A stretch of DNA of 64,000 bases from an uncultured Aequorivita sp. Lineage in GTDB: Bacteria; Bacteroidota; Bacteroidia; Flavobacteriales; Flavobacteriaceae. The notes below the pieces were generated by a model. That model was not told where the DNA came from, did no database searches, and was given only the letters and a program-made list of their open reading frames with translations. The stretch spans positions 62,001 through 126,000 of the forward strand of contig CAKZLK010000059.1 of the NCBI GenBank assembly GCA_937125455.1. Reading direction: 5' to 3'. Of the stretch, positions 1-9,036 are shown piece by piece. Position 1 is the first letter of the stretch, and every line of letters starts with the position of its first letter. A program made the translations under genes and the position numbers.

Positions 1-2243
1 TCTTCTAATTCCAAAAGCTCAATTTCTTCGCCCAATAATTTCTGATGCTGAAGGAACTTTATGTATTTCAAATATTCTTCTTCGTCTTCTTTTTGAGAAT
101 AAATTATTGCAATTTTCCCTGGCTGGGTTACTCGTTCTTCAGTATGTTTTATATTGGCTTTATCAACCCTTTTCTTTACAACTTCATAGCGTGCATTATA
201 TGTTCCATCTACATCAAATCGTTTTTCATCCATTCGGAAACGTAGTGATAGAGAACCATTGAAAGCTAAGATCATTGAAGCAACATCCAAAACAATTGGC
301 AACTTATCCTTAAAACGGTAATAGTTGTTTTCCATTTCACAAACTACCTGCAATTGCCACAATCTTAAGTTTTTAAGGTATACTATATTGAAAGACTTTT
401 CTTTTGTAATGGATTCTCCAATGTAAAGATTGTGCTCTACACCATCCGTTTTAAAACGCTCAAAATAATGTGGATACATTTTCTGTGCTTCTTGTTGCTT
501 TTTATCCAATAAAGACGCAAGCCTTTTATTAATAAGCATTACCGATTCGTCATAATCTTTTCTGTATTTATAGACAAAACCAGTGCTCGAGTCAATCAAT
601 TCGTAATATTCATCCACAAATCCTTTATACAGTTCGTTTTTCTCTCGAATATATTTGAAAAAAGGAATTATTTCCGAAACCAAAAAATTCATTATTTTCT
701 TCTCGGTATCTACTTGGAGGTTTTCTTCAATTTCATTTAAAAATCCAATTGTATTAAAAATCATTTGATCAATAATAGGCATTGGGTATTGGTTATTCAA
801 TTTTTTCAAAACCTTTTCAATATAGCCCAATTGAATTAAAAGATCTTGTTTAGTTGCTTCATTTCTTGCCTCAGAGGATCCTTTTATATCAGTTTGTCCA
901 TAGAGTGGAAAAACATCTTCAAAAACAACCTCACGGAAAAAAGTAGGGTTTCCATCTGCGATTGTGTTTAAGTAGCGTTTTGCTTCTTTTCTAAATTTCC
1001 AATGCACGCTGCTATGGATTGAAGTACATTCTTCCTGAATTACAAGCTCTACTTCGTTTTCAAGATTACTTTTTGAGCGTACAACAGAATCAATAAGAAA
1101 GGGCATAATATCCCTAAGTTTATTGGCGTTTATGGTGTTAAGATCATGGGCATTAGGAGATACAAGTTCCAACACTCCCAGAATTTTTTCTTCTGAAACG
1201 ATAGAGGCAAAAATGGCGCTTTTCATTCCTTGTTCCAACATTTTTTTGTAAAGCAAATTCTCTGGATACAGTTTATGATATCGCTCAGCGTCCGTTACAC
1301 AATAAAATTCCTTTTGTTTGAAAAGTGTATAATAAGAAGCACTACAAAGCGCGTCTTTGCTGATTTGTGATTTTTTCCCTTGAAGAATAAAACTTGGTAT
1401 TTCCTTAAATAATGTTTGCTCAAAAGTTTCATTTTCTTCGTTATAGTCCGTAAAACCTATCATAAGGTCTTTCAGATTGAAAATGGCGCGAAAAATCCGA
1501 CTGAACTCTGTATTGTGAAATCCTGCATTTTTTTCTAAACGCAGTAAGTTGGTTTTGAATTCAGAAATGGAAACATCCATTGTAACGTCCGTTAGCGTTG
1601 CAATTACAAAGCCATTAAAAACCCAACTTCCCGGAGGAAACTTTTCTTTCCAAACCGAAATGTCCTCAAAACTTTCCAACAATTCATTAATATCGTCCTG
1701 GGAAATTTCTTTTGACTTAGGTGTCTTTTGAATATCAACAAAATCCGTGTTGTAGAATAATCTATAGTTTTTAACGATGCCATTCCCGTCGGGAATATTG
1801 TAATAAAAAGAACGTTTAAAATCTACTATTTCACCGTAATAATGATTTAGTATTAAACTACAGCCCATTATATAGAATTGATCTTCATCAAAATTTATAA
1901 TGTCCATTGAAAAATCATCTCCGGCATTTTGTAAAATATCTTTATAGCGCTGGGTACTTTTAAAAGCTACCTCTTGAAATGGAATAGTCGCAAATTTAAT
2001 TTCATTGTTTCCCAAAACGGTTGGAAACAAAGGATCAAGAACTGTATTTATCTGTTCTGCATATTTGCTAAGATCGTTTAAGTTCACAATTCCTGAAGTT
2101 AATTTCGGATATTCTGCTTCCATAGAGAGGATTTCAGAAGTGTGCCTTTTTTCTGCTTCACTCTGTCCCTCTTTTTCTCTATAGGCATCAAAAATCTTTT
2201 TGAAGCCAACTTTTATCTTTAAAGGAAAATCCTCTTTTTTCAT
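1..2243 (-). CDS. GAF domain-containing protein, C-terminus cut by window edge
   Basis: The frame is open on the minus strand from an ATG at 2243 to position 1, giving 747 residues without a stop, so the 3' end lies outside the window. The protein starts MKKEDFPLKIKVGFKKIF, has no signal peptide and looks cytoplasmic. Around residues 340-362 it contains AIFASIVSEEKILGVLEL, a pattern typical of the last strands of a GAF domain. Flanking regions are helical and charged. Long GAF proteins of this type are common in Flavobacteriaceae and lack a recognisable output domain. The ligand and partners are unknown. The GAF call rests on this motif plus memory of the family; there is no operon partner on the visible side, since the next gene is divergent. 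Confidence 0.7.
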   Translation of the reverse strand, partial: MKKEDFPLKIKVGFKKIFDAYREKEGQSEAEKRHTSEILSMEAEYPKLTSGIVNLNDLSKYAEQINTVLDPLFPTVLGNNEIKFATIPFQEVAFKSTQRYKDILQNAGDDFSMDIINFDEDQFYIMGCSLILNHYYGEIVDFKRSFYYNIPDGNGIVKNYRLFYNTDFVDIQKTPKSKEISQDDINELLESFEDISVWKEKFPPGSWVFNGFVIATLTDVTMDVSISEFKTNLLRLEKNAGFHNTEFSRIFRAIFNLKDLMIGFTDYNEENETFEQTLFKEIPSFILQGKKSQISKDALCSASYYTLFKQKEFYCVTDAERYHKLYPENLLYKKMLEQGMKSAIFASIVSEEKILGVLELVSPNAHDLNTINANKLRDIMPFLIDSVVRSKSNLENEVELVIQEECTSIHSSVHWKFRKEAKRYLNTIADGNPTFFREVVFEDVFPLYGQTDIKGSSEARNEATKQDLLIQLGYIEKVLKKLNNQYPMPIIDQMIFNTIGFLNEIEENLQVDTEKKIMNFLVSEIIPFFKYIREKNELYKGFVDEYYELIDSSTGFVYKYRKDYDESVMLINKRLASLLDKKQQEAQKMYPHYFERFKTDGVEHNLYIGESITKEKSFNIVYLKNLRLWQLQVVCEMENNYYRFKDKLPIVLDVASMILAFNGSLSLRFRMDEKRFDVDGTYNARYEVVKKRVDKANIKHTEERVTQPGKIAIIYSQKEDEEEYLKYIKFLQHQKLLGEEIELLELE

Positions 2244-2350
2244 AGTAACCATTAATAATAATATTCAATAAATATAGGGCTTAAACATCTGTATTATGTT
2301 AATAAATAACAAAAAAACAATACACTATATCCATTGATAGAATAAACTGC

Positions 2351-2358
2351 TACTTTTG
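2351..2358 (+). promoter_or_regulatory. Bacteroidetes -7 element (TACTTTTG)
   Basis: TACTTTTG matches the TAnnTTTG -7 consensus of Bacteroidetes housekeeping promoters and lies 24 bases before the ATG at 2383. A convincing -33 TTTG at normal spacing is not evident. Confidence 0.55.
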
Positions 2359-2382
2359 CTCAAATTTTAAAAATACAATTTT

Positions 2383-3495
2383 ATGAGACTACTTCTTGCT
2401 TCATTCATTACACTTTCACTAATCTCTTGCAATAAAGAAACAAATACATATACTCTTAAAGGAGACGCTGTTGGTTTTGCGGATGGCACTGAAATATATG
2501 TATATACTTTTGAAAACAACCAACCCAAACCAATTGACACCCTTACGGTGACTCAAGGAAAGTTTTCTGCCACTTATCCAAAAAGTGATACTACACCGCT
2601 TAATTTTTTAAGAATCAACGAAGCCAATGCTTCAATCTTGTTTTTTCCTGAAAATGAAAACTTAGAAGCTAAAATCTATAAGGACAGTATTAAGGCATCT
2701 CGTGTAACTGGAGGAAAGCAAAATACTGCATATAATGGTTTTGTCGATAAAATGGATTCATTTAACAAAATTAAACAAGAAAGCATGGAGAAATTTCATG
2801 CGGCCACGCAAGCGAATGATACTGCAGCCATTGCTAAAATGCAAAGTGAAAACTTAAACTTAATAGGTGAAGAAACCGAATACAAAAAGCAATTTTTAAA
2901 AGACAATAACAACTCGCTTTTTTCGGTAATGCTAATTTCTGATATGGCAAGCAGAAAGGAAATTACCCCGACTGAAGCCTCAGCGTATCTTGAAAAATTA
3001 GATCCTAAAGTGGCTTCATCACAATTAGCCCAAGACTTAAAAACCAATTTAGATTCTTTGAAAAAAGTAGATGTGGGTAGTGCAGCACCAGATTTTAGTG
3101 CGCAAACTCCAACTGGAGAAACAATGTCTTTAAAGGATGCTATGGGGAAATATACAATTATAGATTTTTGGGCCTCTTGGTGCAAACCTTGCCGAATGGA
3201 AAATCCAAATGTTGTAAATGTTTACAATAAATATCACGACAAAGGATTAAATATCATTAGCGTTTCCTTAGATAAGGCAGGCCAAAAAGATAAATGGATT
3301 CAAGCCATTAAAGACGATAATATGACTTGGTTCCACGTTTCCAACCTTCAGTTCTGGCAAGATCCAATTGCTAAGCAATACAACGTACGTTCAATACCTG
3401 CAACATTCCTTCTTGACGAAAACGGATTGATTATAGATAAAGACCTTCGCGGTGCAGCTTTGGAAGCAAAAATTGCTACACTTTTAGGAAAATAA
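2383..3495 (+). CDS. TlpA-family thioredoxin lipoprotein (DUF4369-type N-terminus)
   Basis: This is a 370-residue periplasm-facing lipoprotein with a thiol-disulfide oxidoreductase domain. The N-terminus has a lipobox ending at Cys16 (SLISC). Residues about 25-120 resemble the DUF4369 domain that precedes thioredoxin modules in Bacteroidetes, and 120-230 is helical. The C-terminal TlpA/AhpC-TSA domain spans about 230-370, with the active site WCKPC (Cys267 and Cys270) and a cis-proline SIPATF loop. Such proteins reduce disulfides in exported proteins or during cytochrome c maturation; the substrate here is unknown. It is monocistronic, followed by a strong bidirectional terminator. Confidence 0.9.
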   Translation: MRLLLASFITLSLISCNKETNTYTLKGDAVGFADGTEIYVYTFENNQPKPIDTLTVTQGKFSATYPKSDTTPLNFLRINEANASILFFPENENLEAKIYKDSIKASRVTGGKQNTAYNGFVDKMDSFNKIKQESMEKFHAATQANDTAAIAKMQSENLNLIGEETEYKKQFLKDNNNSLFSVMLISDMASRKEITPTEASAYLEKLDPKVASSQLAQDLKTNLDSLKKVDVGSAAPDFSAQTPTGETMSLKDAMGKYTIIDFWASWCKPCRMENPNVVNVYNKYHDKGLNIISVSLDKAGQKDKWIQAIKDDNMTWFHVSNLQFWQDPIAKQYNVRSIPATFLLDENGLIIDKDLRGAALEAKIATLLGK

Positions 3496-3512
3496 ATTCC
3501 AAAATAACATAT

Positions 3513-3550
3513 TAAAAAAGCCTCGGTTAAAAATAACCGAGGCTTTTTTT
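3513..3550. terminator. Bidirectional rho-independent terminator
   Basis: A perfect 10-bp stem (GCCTCGGTTA at 3520-3529 with its complement at 3534-3543) encloses an AAAA loop. It is flanked by an A run on the left and seven T on the right, so it can end both the TlpA-like gene and the convergent SIMPL gene. Confidence 0.9.
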
Positions 3551-3569
3551 ATTCAGAAAACTTATTTGC

Positions 3570-4259
3570 TTAATTAAGAAGGAAACTAACGTTAACAGTT
3601 GTTCGTATTTCCATCTCGCCCACGGCAATAGTTTGATCACCGCTTCCTGAAGAAGAATCCATCATCGCTGATTTATACATAGGCTGTGGTCCTCCAGAAT
3701 TATTAAACTCACTTATAGAAACTGCCTTCCCTACAGTTTGGTTTAAAACTGAGGTGTATTCCTCAGCTTTAATTTTAGCATTTTCAACAGCTTTTTTACG
3801 AGCTTGGCTTTCCAAAGCAGCTTTGTTTGAAGATGAGAAGGAAACGTCGTCTATTCTGTTAATGCCTGAATCAATGAGACCTTTCATTACAGGTTCATAT
3901 TTCTTCATATCGCGCAGTTTTACTGAAAGCGATTGATTTGCGGCAAAAGTGTACGTTTTGCTATTGTAATCGTAGTTTTTGCTGAGGTTCATAAATTCTG
4001 TTTTCACATCTTTATCCTCAATGTTCATTTTTTTCAGAAACTTTAAAACATCACTGATTGTTGCATCGTTTTGCTCTTTTAAAGTTTTGGTATTTTCTCC
4101 TGTATTTTCAACTCTAATTTTGATTGTTACTTCATCAGGAACCACGCGAACAATACCTTCGCCAGTAACATCAATTGTGGGTGGTGGTAAAGTGTTTTGT
4201 GCCATCATAGTAGTAGTTGTGATTGCTAAAATTAAAAGGGTTTGAACTGTTTTCATCAT
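3570..4259 (-). CDS. SIMPL domain (DUF541) periplasmic protein
   Basis: The 229-residue protein carries a signal peptide (MMKTVQTLLILAITTTTMMAQ, cleaved about after AQ). It then has the SIMPL/DUF541 pattern: IDVTGEGIVRVVPDEVTIKI near residues 28-48, and an alanine/lysine-rich helix with ARKKAVENAKIKAEEY near 150-170. E. coli YggE is a relative; the molecular role of the family is poorly defined and has been linked to oxidative stress. It begins 7 bases after the stop of the rhomboid gene, so the two are probably co-transcribed, and it ends at the terminator at 3513-3550. Confidence 0.85.
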   Translation of the reverse strand: MMKTVQTLLILAITTTTMMAQNTLPPPTIDVTGEGIVRVVPDEVTIKIRVENTGENTKTLKEQNDATISDVLKFLKKMNIEDKDVKTEFMNLSKNYDYNSKTYTFAANQSLSVKLRDMKKYEPVMKGLIDSGINRIDDVSFSSSNKAALESQARKKAVENAKIKAEEYTSVLNQTVGKAVSISEFNNSGGPQPMYKSAMMDSSSGSGDQTIAVGEMEIRTTVNVSFLLN

Positions 4260-4266
4260 TTTTTTT

Positions 4267-4917
4267 TTATATTTTTCCTAGTTTATGCATTATGAACAAA
4301 ATAATTAATGGAATTGCCAATAAAACAACAATCCACAAGCTGGTTTCAAACAAATAAGGGGCAAATAAAAGTGTTAATACATATCCTCCTATTGCTCCAC
4401 CAATGTGAGCGTCATGGCCAATATTTCCCAATCTTTTTTTCATTCCGTAAATAGAGTACAACAAATATGCCATCCCAAAAAGCCAAGCAGGAATAGGGAT
4501 CGGTATAAAGAAAAGATAAAGTCCCATATTTGGAAAAAACAAAATTGCAGAATACAATATTCCCATTACTGCACCACTTGCCCCTATTGCACTGTAATGA
4601 TATTCGTCTTTGTGAAAATAGAACGACAAAAGGTTTCCAACCAGCAAACTCACAACATAGATAATCACAAAAAAGGTAACCCCTACACTATTTATAACTA
4701 CTGGCGCAAAAAAATAGAGCGTAAGCATATTAAACAGCAAATGCGAAAAGTCTGCGTGTAAAAAGGCAGAACTGAACATTCTAATTTGTTCACCGCGACG
4801 GATGCCCGCTATGTTGAATTTATATTTTTCAAAGAATGAAAAATCATTAAAACCCTTCATCGAAATGATGACGTTTGCGGCAATTATTATTATGGTTGCT
4901 ATATCAAGATTTTGCAT
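4267..4917 (-). CDS. Rhomboid-family intramembrane serine protease
   Basis: This is a 216-residue multi-pass membrane protein. The rhomboid catalytic features are visible: FLHADFSHLLFNM in the second helix region (His59, Asn63), GASGAVMG with nucleophile Ser114, and GHDAHIGGAIGGY with catalytic His171. The L1-loop equivalent lies between helices 1 and 2. Rhomboids cleave transmembrane helices within the bilayer. The partner substrate cannot be read from the sequence, though the downstream SIMPL gene shares the transcript. It lies divergent from the acyltransferase gene across 91 bases. Confidence 0.92.
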   Translation of the reverse strand: MQNLDIATIIIIAANVIISMKGFNDFSFFEKYKFNIAGIRRGEQIRMFSSAFLHADFSHLLFNMLTLYFFAPVVINSVGVTFFVIIYVVSLLVGNLLSFYFHKDEYHYSAIGASGAVMGILYSAILFFPNMGLYLFFIPIPIPAWLFGMAYLLYSIYGMKKRLGNIGHDAHIGGAIGGYVLTLLFAPYLFETSLWIVVLLAIPLIILFIMHKLGKI

Positions 4918-4986
4918 GGGATTATAAAAGTTATGTTTATTAATTTATAATGAATTTAGAATTCTAATTCTTGCAATAAATTTAAT

Positions 4987-4994
4987 TAGTTTTG
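4987..4994 (+). promoter_or_regulatory. Bacteroidetes -7 element (TAGTTTTG)
   Basis: An exact TAnnTTTG match 15 bases before the ATG at 5009. It implies a very short 5' leader of under ten bases. Confidence 0.55.
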
Positions 4995-5008
4995 CGGTAA
5001 CAATTCCT

Positions 5009-5884
5009 ATGCAAAGATTGCTTTATATACTGGCATATCCAATTCTTTGGCTGCTTTCCATCTTGCCGATGCGCATTTTGTATATTAAATCCACTGCGCT
5101 GTACTTTTTGGTGTATTATATAATTGGATACCGCAAAAAAGTAGTAAAGGATAATCTCGCTTTGGTTTTTCCTGAAAAAACACAGAAAGAAAGAGACCAT
5201 ATTGCACAACAATTCTTCAAACATCTCTGTGATATTATTTTTGAAACCATAAAGGCCTTTACCATTTCTGAAAAGGAAATCCGCAAACGTTTTGTTGTTA
5301 CTAATGCCGAAATACTTGATTCTTATTATCAAAAAGACCGTAGCATTCTTTTAATGGCCGGCCATTACGGCAACTGGGAATGGAGTGGAATTCTAAATAA
5401 ACTGATGCAACATCAAGCCCACGCCGTATACAAACCATTGGGCAGCAAACAATTTGATGCTTTAGTAAAAAAAACTAGGGAACATTTTGGCGGCATCATT
5501 GTGAGTAATAAAAAAATTGTAGGTGTGCTTTTCCGAAAGTGGAAAAAAGGAACTAAAACACTCACATATATTCTTTCAGACCAAACCCCAAAGCTCGGTG
5601 CTTTTAAACATCGCGACACGTTTATGGGAATAGACGTCCCAATGTTCACAGGAACGGAGGAATTAGCCAAAAAACTAGATTTCTCTGTACTCTACCTAAA
5701 AGTTGAGAAAGTGAAACGTGGCTATTATACTGCCACTTTTGTTCCATTAGCTGATAACCCAAAAGAATACTCAGATTTTCAAATCACCCGAATGTTTTTT
5801 GATGCTTTGGAAACCCAGATTCGTGAAAAACCTGAGTATTATTTATGGTCGCATAAACGCTGGAAGCTTCGAAAAGTAGATTGA
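5009..5884 (+). CDS. Lipid A biosynthesis acyltransferase (LpxL/HtrB family)
   Basis: The 291-residue protein has an N-terminal membrane anchor (residues 1-40) and the acyltransferase motif HX4E in GHYGNWEW (His119, Glu124). Downstream are SDQTP and a conserved PMFTGTEELAKK segment typical of the lysophospholipid/lauroyl acyltransferase superfamily. It transfers an acyl chain from acyl-ACP to a lipid A precursor at the inner membrane. Its length is slightly below that of E. coli LpxL (306). The gene ends exactly where the convergent GlmM-type gene ends, with no base between the stop codons and no terminator. Confidence 0.9.
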   Translation: MQRLLYILAYPILWLLSILPMRILYIKSTALYFLVYYIIGYRKKVVKDNLALVFPEKTQKERDHIAQQFFKHLCDIIFETIKAFTISEKEIRKRFVVTNAEILDSYYQKDRSILLMAGHYGNWEWSGILNKLMQHQAHAVYKPLGSKQFDALVKKTREHFGGIIVSNKKIVGVLFRKWKKGTKTLTYILSDQTPKLGAFKHRDTFMGIDVPMFTGTEELAKKLDFSVLYLKVEKVKRGYYTATFVPLADNPKEYSDFQITRMFFDALETQIREKPEYYLWSHKRWKLRKVD

Positions 5885-7273
5885 TTACAATCCAGCAACT
5901 GCTTTTATTTCCCCAATAATCCTATCCGCCAAAGCATCCGCCTCTTTCTGGCTTTTCGCTTCGGTATAAATTCTAATTATAGGTTCGGTATTTGATTTTC
6001 GAAGATGCACCCAGTTTTCAGGGAAATCTATTTTTACACCGTCAATGGTGTTTATTTCTTCGGCAGCATACTTTGCTTCCATCGTCTTTAAAATTGCATC
6101 AACATCCAACTGCGGAGTTAATTCAATCTTCTTTTTGCTCATAAAATAGGCAGTGTATTTTTTTCGAAGTTCGCTCACGGCTATTTTTTCTTCTGCCAAA
6201 AAGCTTAAAAACAAAGCAATCCCAACCAAACTGTCGCGACCGTAATGAAGTTCTGGGTAAATAATTCCGCCGTTTCCTTCGCCTCCAATTACGGCATTGG
6301 TTTCCTTCATTTTTTCAACCACGTTTACTTCGCCCACAGCGCTGGCAGTATAGGTTCCGCCGTGCTTTTCGGTAACATCACGCAAAGCTCTTGATGATGA
6401 CATATTACTCACTGTATTTCCAGGATTGTTCTGTAAAACGTAATCTGCAACCGCGACCAATGTATACTCCTCACCAAACATTTCTCCTTTTTCATCTACA
6501 AAAGCAAGTCGGTCCACATCGGGATCAACCACGATTCCAAAGTCAGCGTGGTTTTTTACAACACTTTCCATCAAATCCCCCAAATGCTCTTTCAAAGGTT
6601 CAGGATTATGCGGAAATTCTCCGTTTGGCGTACAATGCAATTTCACAGGCACTACCCCCAAAGCTTCCAAAAGCAATGGTACTGCAATTCCACCTGTAGA
6701 ATTAACGGCATCAACAACTACCTTAAATTTGCAGCGCTTTATTGCATCTGCTTTTACCAAAGGCAGGTTCAATATTTCATCAATATGCAAATCGATGTAA
6801 GCATCATTCTTATGGATTTCACCCAAATTATCCACTTCAGTGAATTCAATGTTCCCGTTTTCGGCTATGTCAAGAATTTGCTGTCCGGCTTCAGCATTTA
6901 AAAACTCGCCTTTATTATTTAGCAATTTTAGTGCATTCCACTGTTTAGGATTGTGACTAGCGGTAAGGATAATTCCGCCATCAGCGTGTTCCAAGGCAAC
7001 CGCCACTTCAACAGTTGGCGTAGTGGAAAGGTTTAAATCTATAACGGTAATACCCATTCCAACCAAGGTATTCATCACCAACTGCTGGATCATTTCGCCA
7101 GAAATACGTGCATCGCGACCCACTACAACTTTGTAGTTTTCTTTATTGCGTTGTTGTTTTACCCAACTTCCGTAGGCTGCGGCATATTTTACGGCATCAA
7201 TTGGAGTTAGGTTTTCGCCTTGGATTCCGCCAATAGTTCCACGGATTCCTGATATAGATTTAATTAAAGTCAT
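5885..7273 (-). CDS. glmM: Phosphoglucosamine mutase / phosphohexomutase
   Basis: The 462-residue alpha-D-phosphohexomutase carries all four signature loops: the phosphoserine loop TASHNPKQWNA (Ser106), the metal site DPDVDR (Asp250/252/254), the sugar loop GGEGNGG (330-336) and the phosphate-binding RKSNTEPIIR (425-434). The expected reaction is glucosamine-6-phosphate to glucosamine-1-phosphate for UDP-GlcNAc, feeding peptidoglycan and lipid A. Flavobacterial genomes annotate this family as GlmM; phosphomannomutase activity is an alternative that motifs alone do not exclude. It lies downstream of the acyltransferase-3 gene on the same strand. Confidence 0.88.
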   Translation of the reverse strand: MTLIKSISGIRGTIGGIQGENLTPIDAVKYAAAYGSWVKQQRNKENYKVVVGRDARISGEMIQQLVMNTLVGMGITVIDLNLSTTPTVEVAVALEHADGGIILTASHNPKQWNALKLLNNKGEFLNAEAGQQILDIAENGNIEFTEVDNLGEIHKNDAYIDLHIDEILNLPLVKADAIKRCKFKVVVDAVNSTGGIAVPLLLEALGVVPVKLHCTPNGEFPHNPEPLKEHLGDLMESVVKNHADFGIVVDPDVDRLAFVDEKGEMFGEEYTLVAVADYVLQNNPGNTVSNMSSSRALRDVTEKHGGTYTASAVGEVNVVEKMKETNAVIGGEGNGGIIYPELHYGRDSLVGIALFLSFLAEEKIAVSELRKKYTAYFMSKKKIELTPQLDVDAILKTMEAKYAAEEINTIDGVKIDFPENWVHLRKSNTEPIIRIYTEAKSQKEADALADRIIGEIKAVAGL

Positions 7274-7296
7274 TTTTAATATTATTGTTAAGGATT

Positions 7297-7334
7297 ATTC
7301 GTATTTCGTAACTCGTATTTCTCACTTCGTACTT
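7297..7334. repeat. Short degenerate tandem repeat (TCGTATTTC / TCGTACTTC type)
   Basis: Between the acyltransferase-3 and glmM genes, units resembling TCGTATTTC recur as TTCGTATTTCG, CTCGTATTTC and TTCGTACTTC. Similar stutter-like repeats occur in intergenic regions of flavobacteria (recollection, not checked). No function is apparent. Confidence 0.5.
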
Positions 7335-7340
7335 CAAAGG

Positions 7341-8411
7341 TTATTTTCTGAATTTATTTTTCAATTTTAAAAAATATAGCTCGAAATACGTATACGACAA
7401 ATGAGCTATCAAAAGTGTTCCTGCGAAGGTAAGCAGGTGCAATAAAAATATGGTTAAAGTTTCATTAAGGTTTTGGAGCATTTCCAGTTTCAAAAACAAA
7501 AATACAACAGCATTCAACACAATAGCGTGAAACATATAAATTCCGTAAGAAATACTTCCGAAATGATTTAAAATTTTGTTGTTTACCGCTACCCCCCGGT
7601 TATTGAAAGCCAGCGAATGAATGAAGAAACCAAATAGTAAACAGGTGAACAACGCCCGAAGCCAAAGCGATTCAAATAGAAACCAATCGGTCACAAAGTA
7701 AAATAATGTTGCAATGCAAATGACTAAGGGAAAAACTGCTGATCGCTTTAAAAACTCAAGCTTTTTCTTTTCTTCAAGAATTGCAATCACCCCACCCGAG
7801 AATAAGTAGAAAAACACAAAAGTATAGTTGCGAAGCACTTCAAAAACATCGGACCAATAAAGGATGAAATAGCCAAGGAGCAAAAGACTTAAAATCCGAA
7901 GAATCCATTTCACATTTATAAAAAACAGGAGTGGCGCAATCACGAGGTAGAATTGTTCCTCAATCCCAATAGACCATAAGATTTCAAGTATTCCACCCGG
8001 TTCGTAGATTTTTGCAAAGACATTCGGAAGAAAGAAAACGTTGTAAAACAAGGCTTCTTTCCAAGTGTAATTTATTTCAAAGGGAATATTCAAAAAAGGT
8101 AATAGCACGTTATAAAAAAGCAGTCCGAAGCCTAAAACAAGATAGTATAGTGGGAAAATTCGCAGAATTCTTCGAACATAAAAATCTTTTATTGAGAAAA
8201 TACCTTTGATTTTTGCGCGATAAATAAGACGAATAATTAAAAAGCCGCTTAAAACAAAAAACATATAAACTGCCTCCAAACCTCGATGAAATATAGGAAG
8301 CCCATCAAAATAAGGAAGTCCTTGATTGTGCGAAAGTTGGGGTAAGTGAAAGAGCAACACGAAGGAAGCAAGGAAAAACCGCAATGGGTCCAAATTTGGT
8401 AACCTGTTCAA
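7341..8411 (-). CDS. Acyltransferase family 3 membrane protein
   Basis: The 356-residue protein has about ten hydrophobic segments. It opens LPNLDPLRFFLASFVLLFH, the characteristic start of acyltransferase-3 (PF01757) proteins, where the Arg and the later His are conserved. The VYMFFVLSGFLI segment and RRILRIFPLYY are also family hallmarks. These enzymes O-acetylate or acylate surface polysaccharides or peptidoglycan at the cytoplasmic membrane. The acceptor is unknown. It precedes glmM by 67 bases; co-transcription is possible. Confidence 0.88.
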   Translation of the reverse strand: MNRLPNLDPLRFFLASFVLLFHLPQLSHNQGLPYFDGLPIFHRGLEAVYMFFVLSGFLIIRLIYRAKIKGIFSIKDFYVRRILRIFPLYYLVLGFGLLFYNVLLPFLNIPFEINYTWKEALFYNVFFLPNVFAKIYEPGGILEILWSIGIEEQFYLVIAPLLFFINVKWILRILSLLLLGYFILYWSDVFEVLRNYTFVFFYLFSGGVIAILEEKKKLEFLKRSAVFPLVICIATLFYFVTDWFLFESLWLRALFTCLLFGFFIHSLAFNNRGVAVNNKILNHFGSISYGIYMFHAIVLNAVVFLFLKLEMLQNLNETLTIFLLHLLTFAGTLLIAHLSYTYFELYFLKLKNKFRK

Positions 8412-8451
8412 TTTTCAGTTTTTACAGTTCAAAAATACATATATTTATTGA

Positions 8452-9036
8452 ATGAATTTTTTAGCTCATATCTATCTCTCCGGCAATGACGAAAGCGTTA
8501 TCATTGGTAACTTTATAGCCGATGGCATCAAAGGGAAGCGCTATGAAAAATACCCACCAAAAATAGCAAAAGGCATTTTGCTTCACCGCGGCATAGACAC
8601 CTTCACGGATGCGCATCCTATTGTGCATCAAAGTACGGCGAGACTTCACAAAAATTACAGTCATTACAGTGGAGTAATTGTAGATATTCTGTACGATCAT
8701 TTTTTGGCGAAAAACTGGAGCAAGTATTCCGATGTGCCTTTAGATAAATATGTGCAGGATTTTTATGAATTACTTAGGGAAAATTTCACAATCCTTCCGC
8801 CACGAATACAAAGAATGATGCCTTACATGATTGCCGACAATTGGTTGCTAAGCTACGCCACCGTTGAAGGAATCAGTAAAATTTTAGCGCAAATGAACGT
8901 ACGTACCAAAGGCGTTTCTAAAATGAATTTGGCCGTTGCTGAGCTCGAAGAGTTTTATGAAGAATTTGAAGCTGAATTCACTTCCTTTTTTGACGAATTG
9001 ATTATTTTTTCCAAAAATAAACTTAACGAATTATGA
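8452..9036 (+). CDS. acpH: Acyl carrier protein phosphodiesterase (AcpH, DUF479)
   Basis: The 194-residue protein matches the AcpH family throughout: MNFLAHIYLSG at the start, IIGNFIADGIKG (residues 17-28), LHRGIDTFTDAHP, and DILYDHFLAKNW with conserved His and Asp residues of the HD-like fold. AcpH removes the 4'-phosphopantetheine arm from holo-ACP. The length matches E. coli AcpH (193). The stop codon overlaps the start of the next gene (ATGA), so translation of the two is coupled. Confidence 0.88.
   Translation: MNFLAHIYLSGNDESVIIGNFIADGIKGKRYEKYPPKIAKGILLHRGIDTFTDAHPIVHQSTARLHKNYSHYSGVIVDILYDHFLAKNWSKYSDVPLDKYVQDFYELLRENFTILPPRIQRMMPYMIADNWLLSYATVEGISKILAQMNVRTKGVSKMNLAVAELEEFYEEFEAEFTSFFDELIIFSKNKLNEL

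Noticed and set aside
2796-3185. A 129-codon open frame on the minus strand inside the TlpA-like gene.
   Set aside because: It is antisense to a well-supported gene, with no domain, start context or conserved motif; similar antisense frames (for example 61043-61411 and 36097-36294) are shadows for the same reason.
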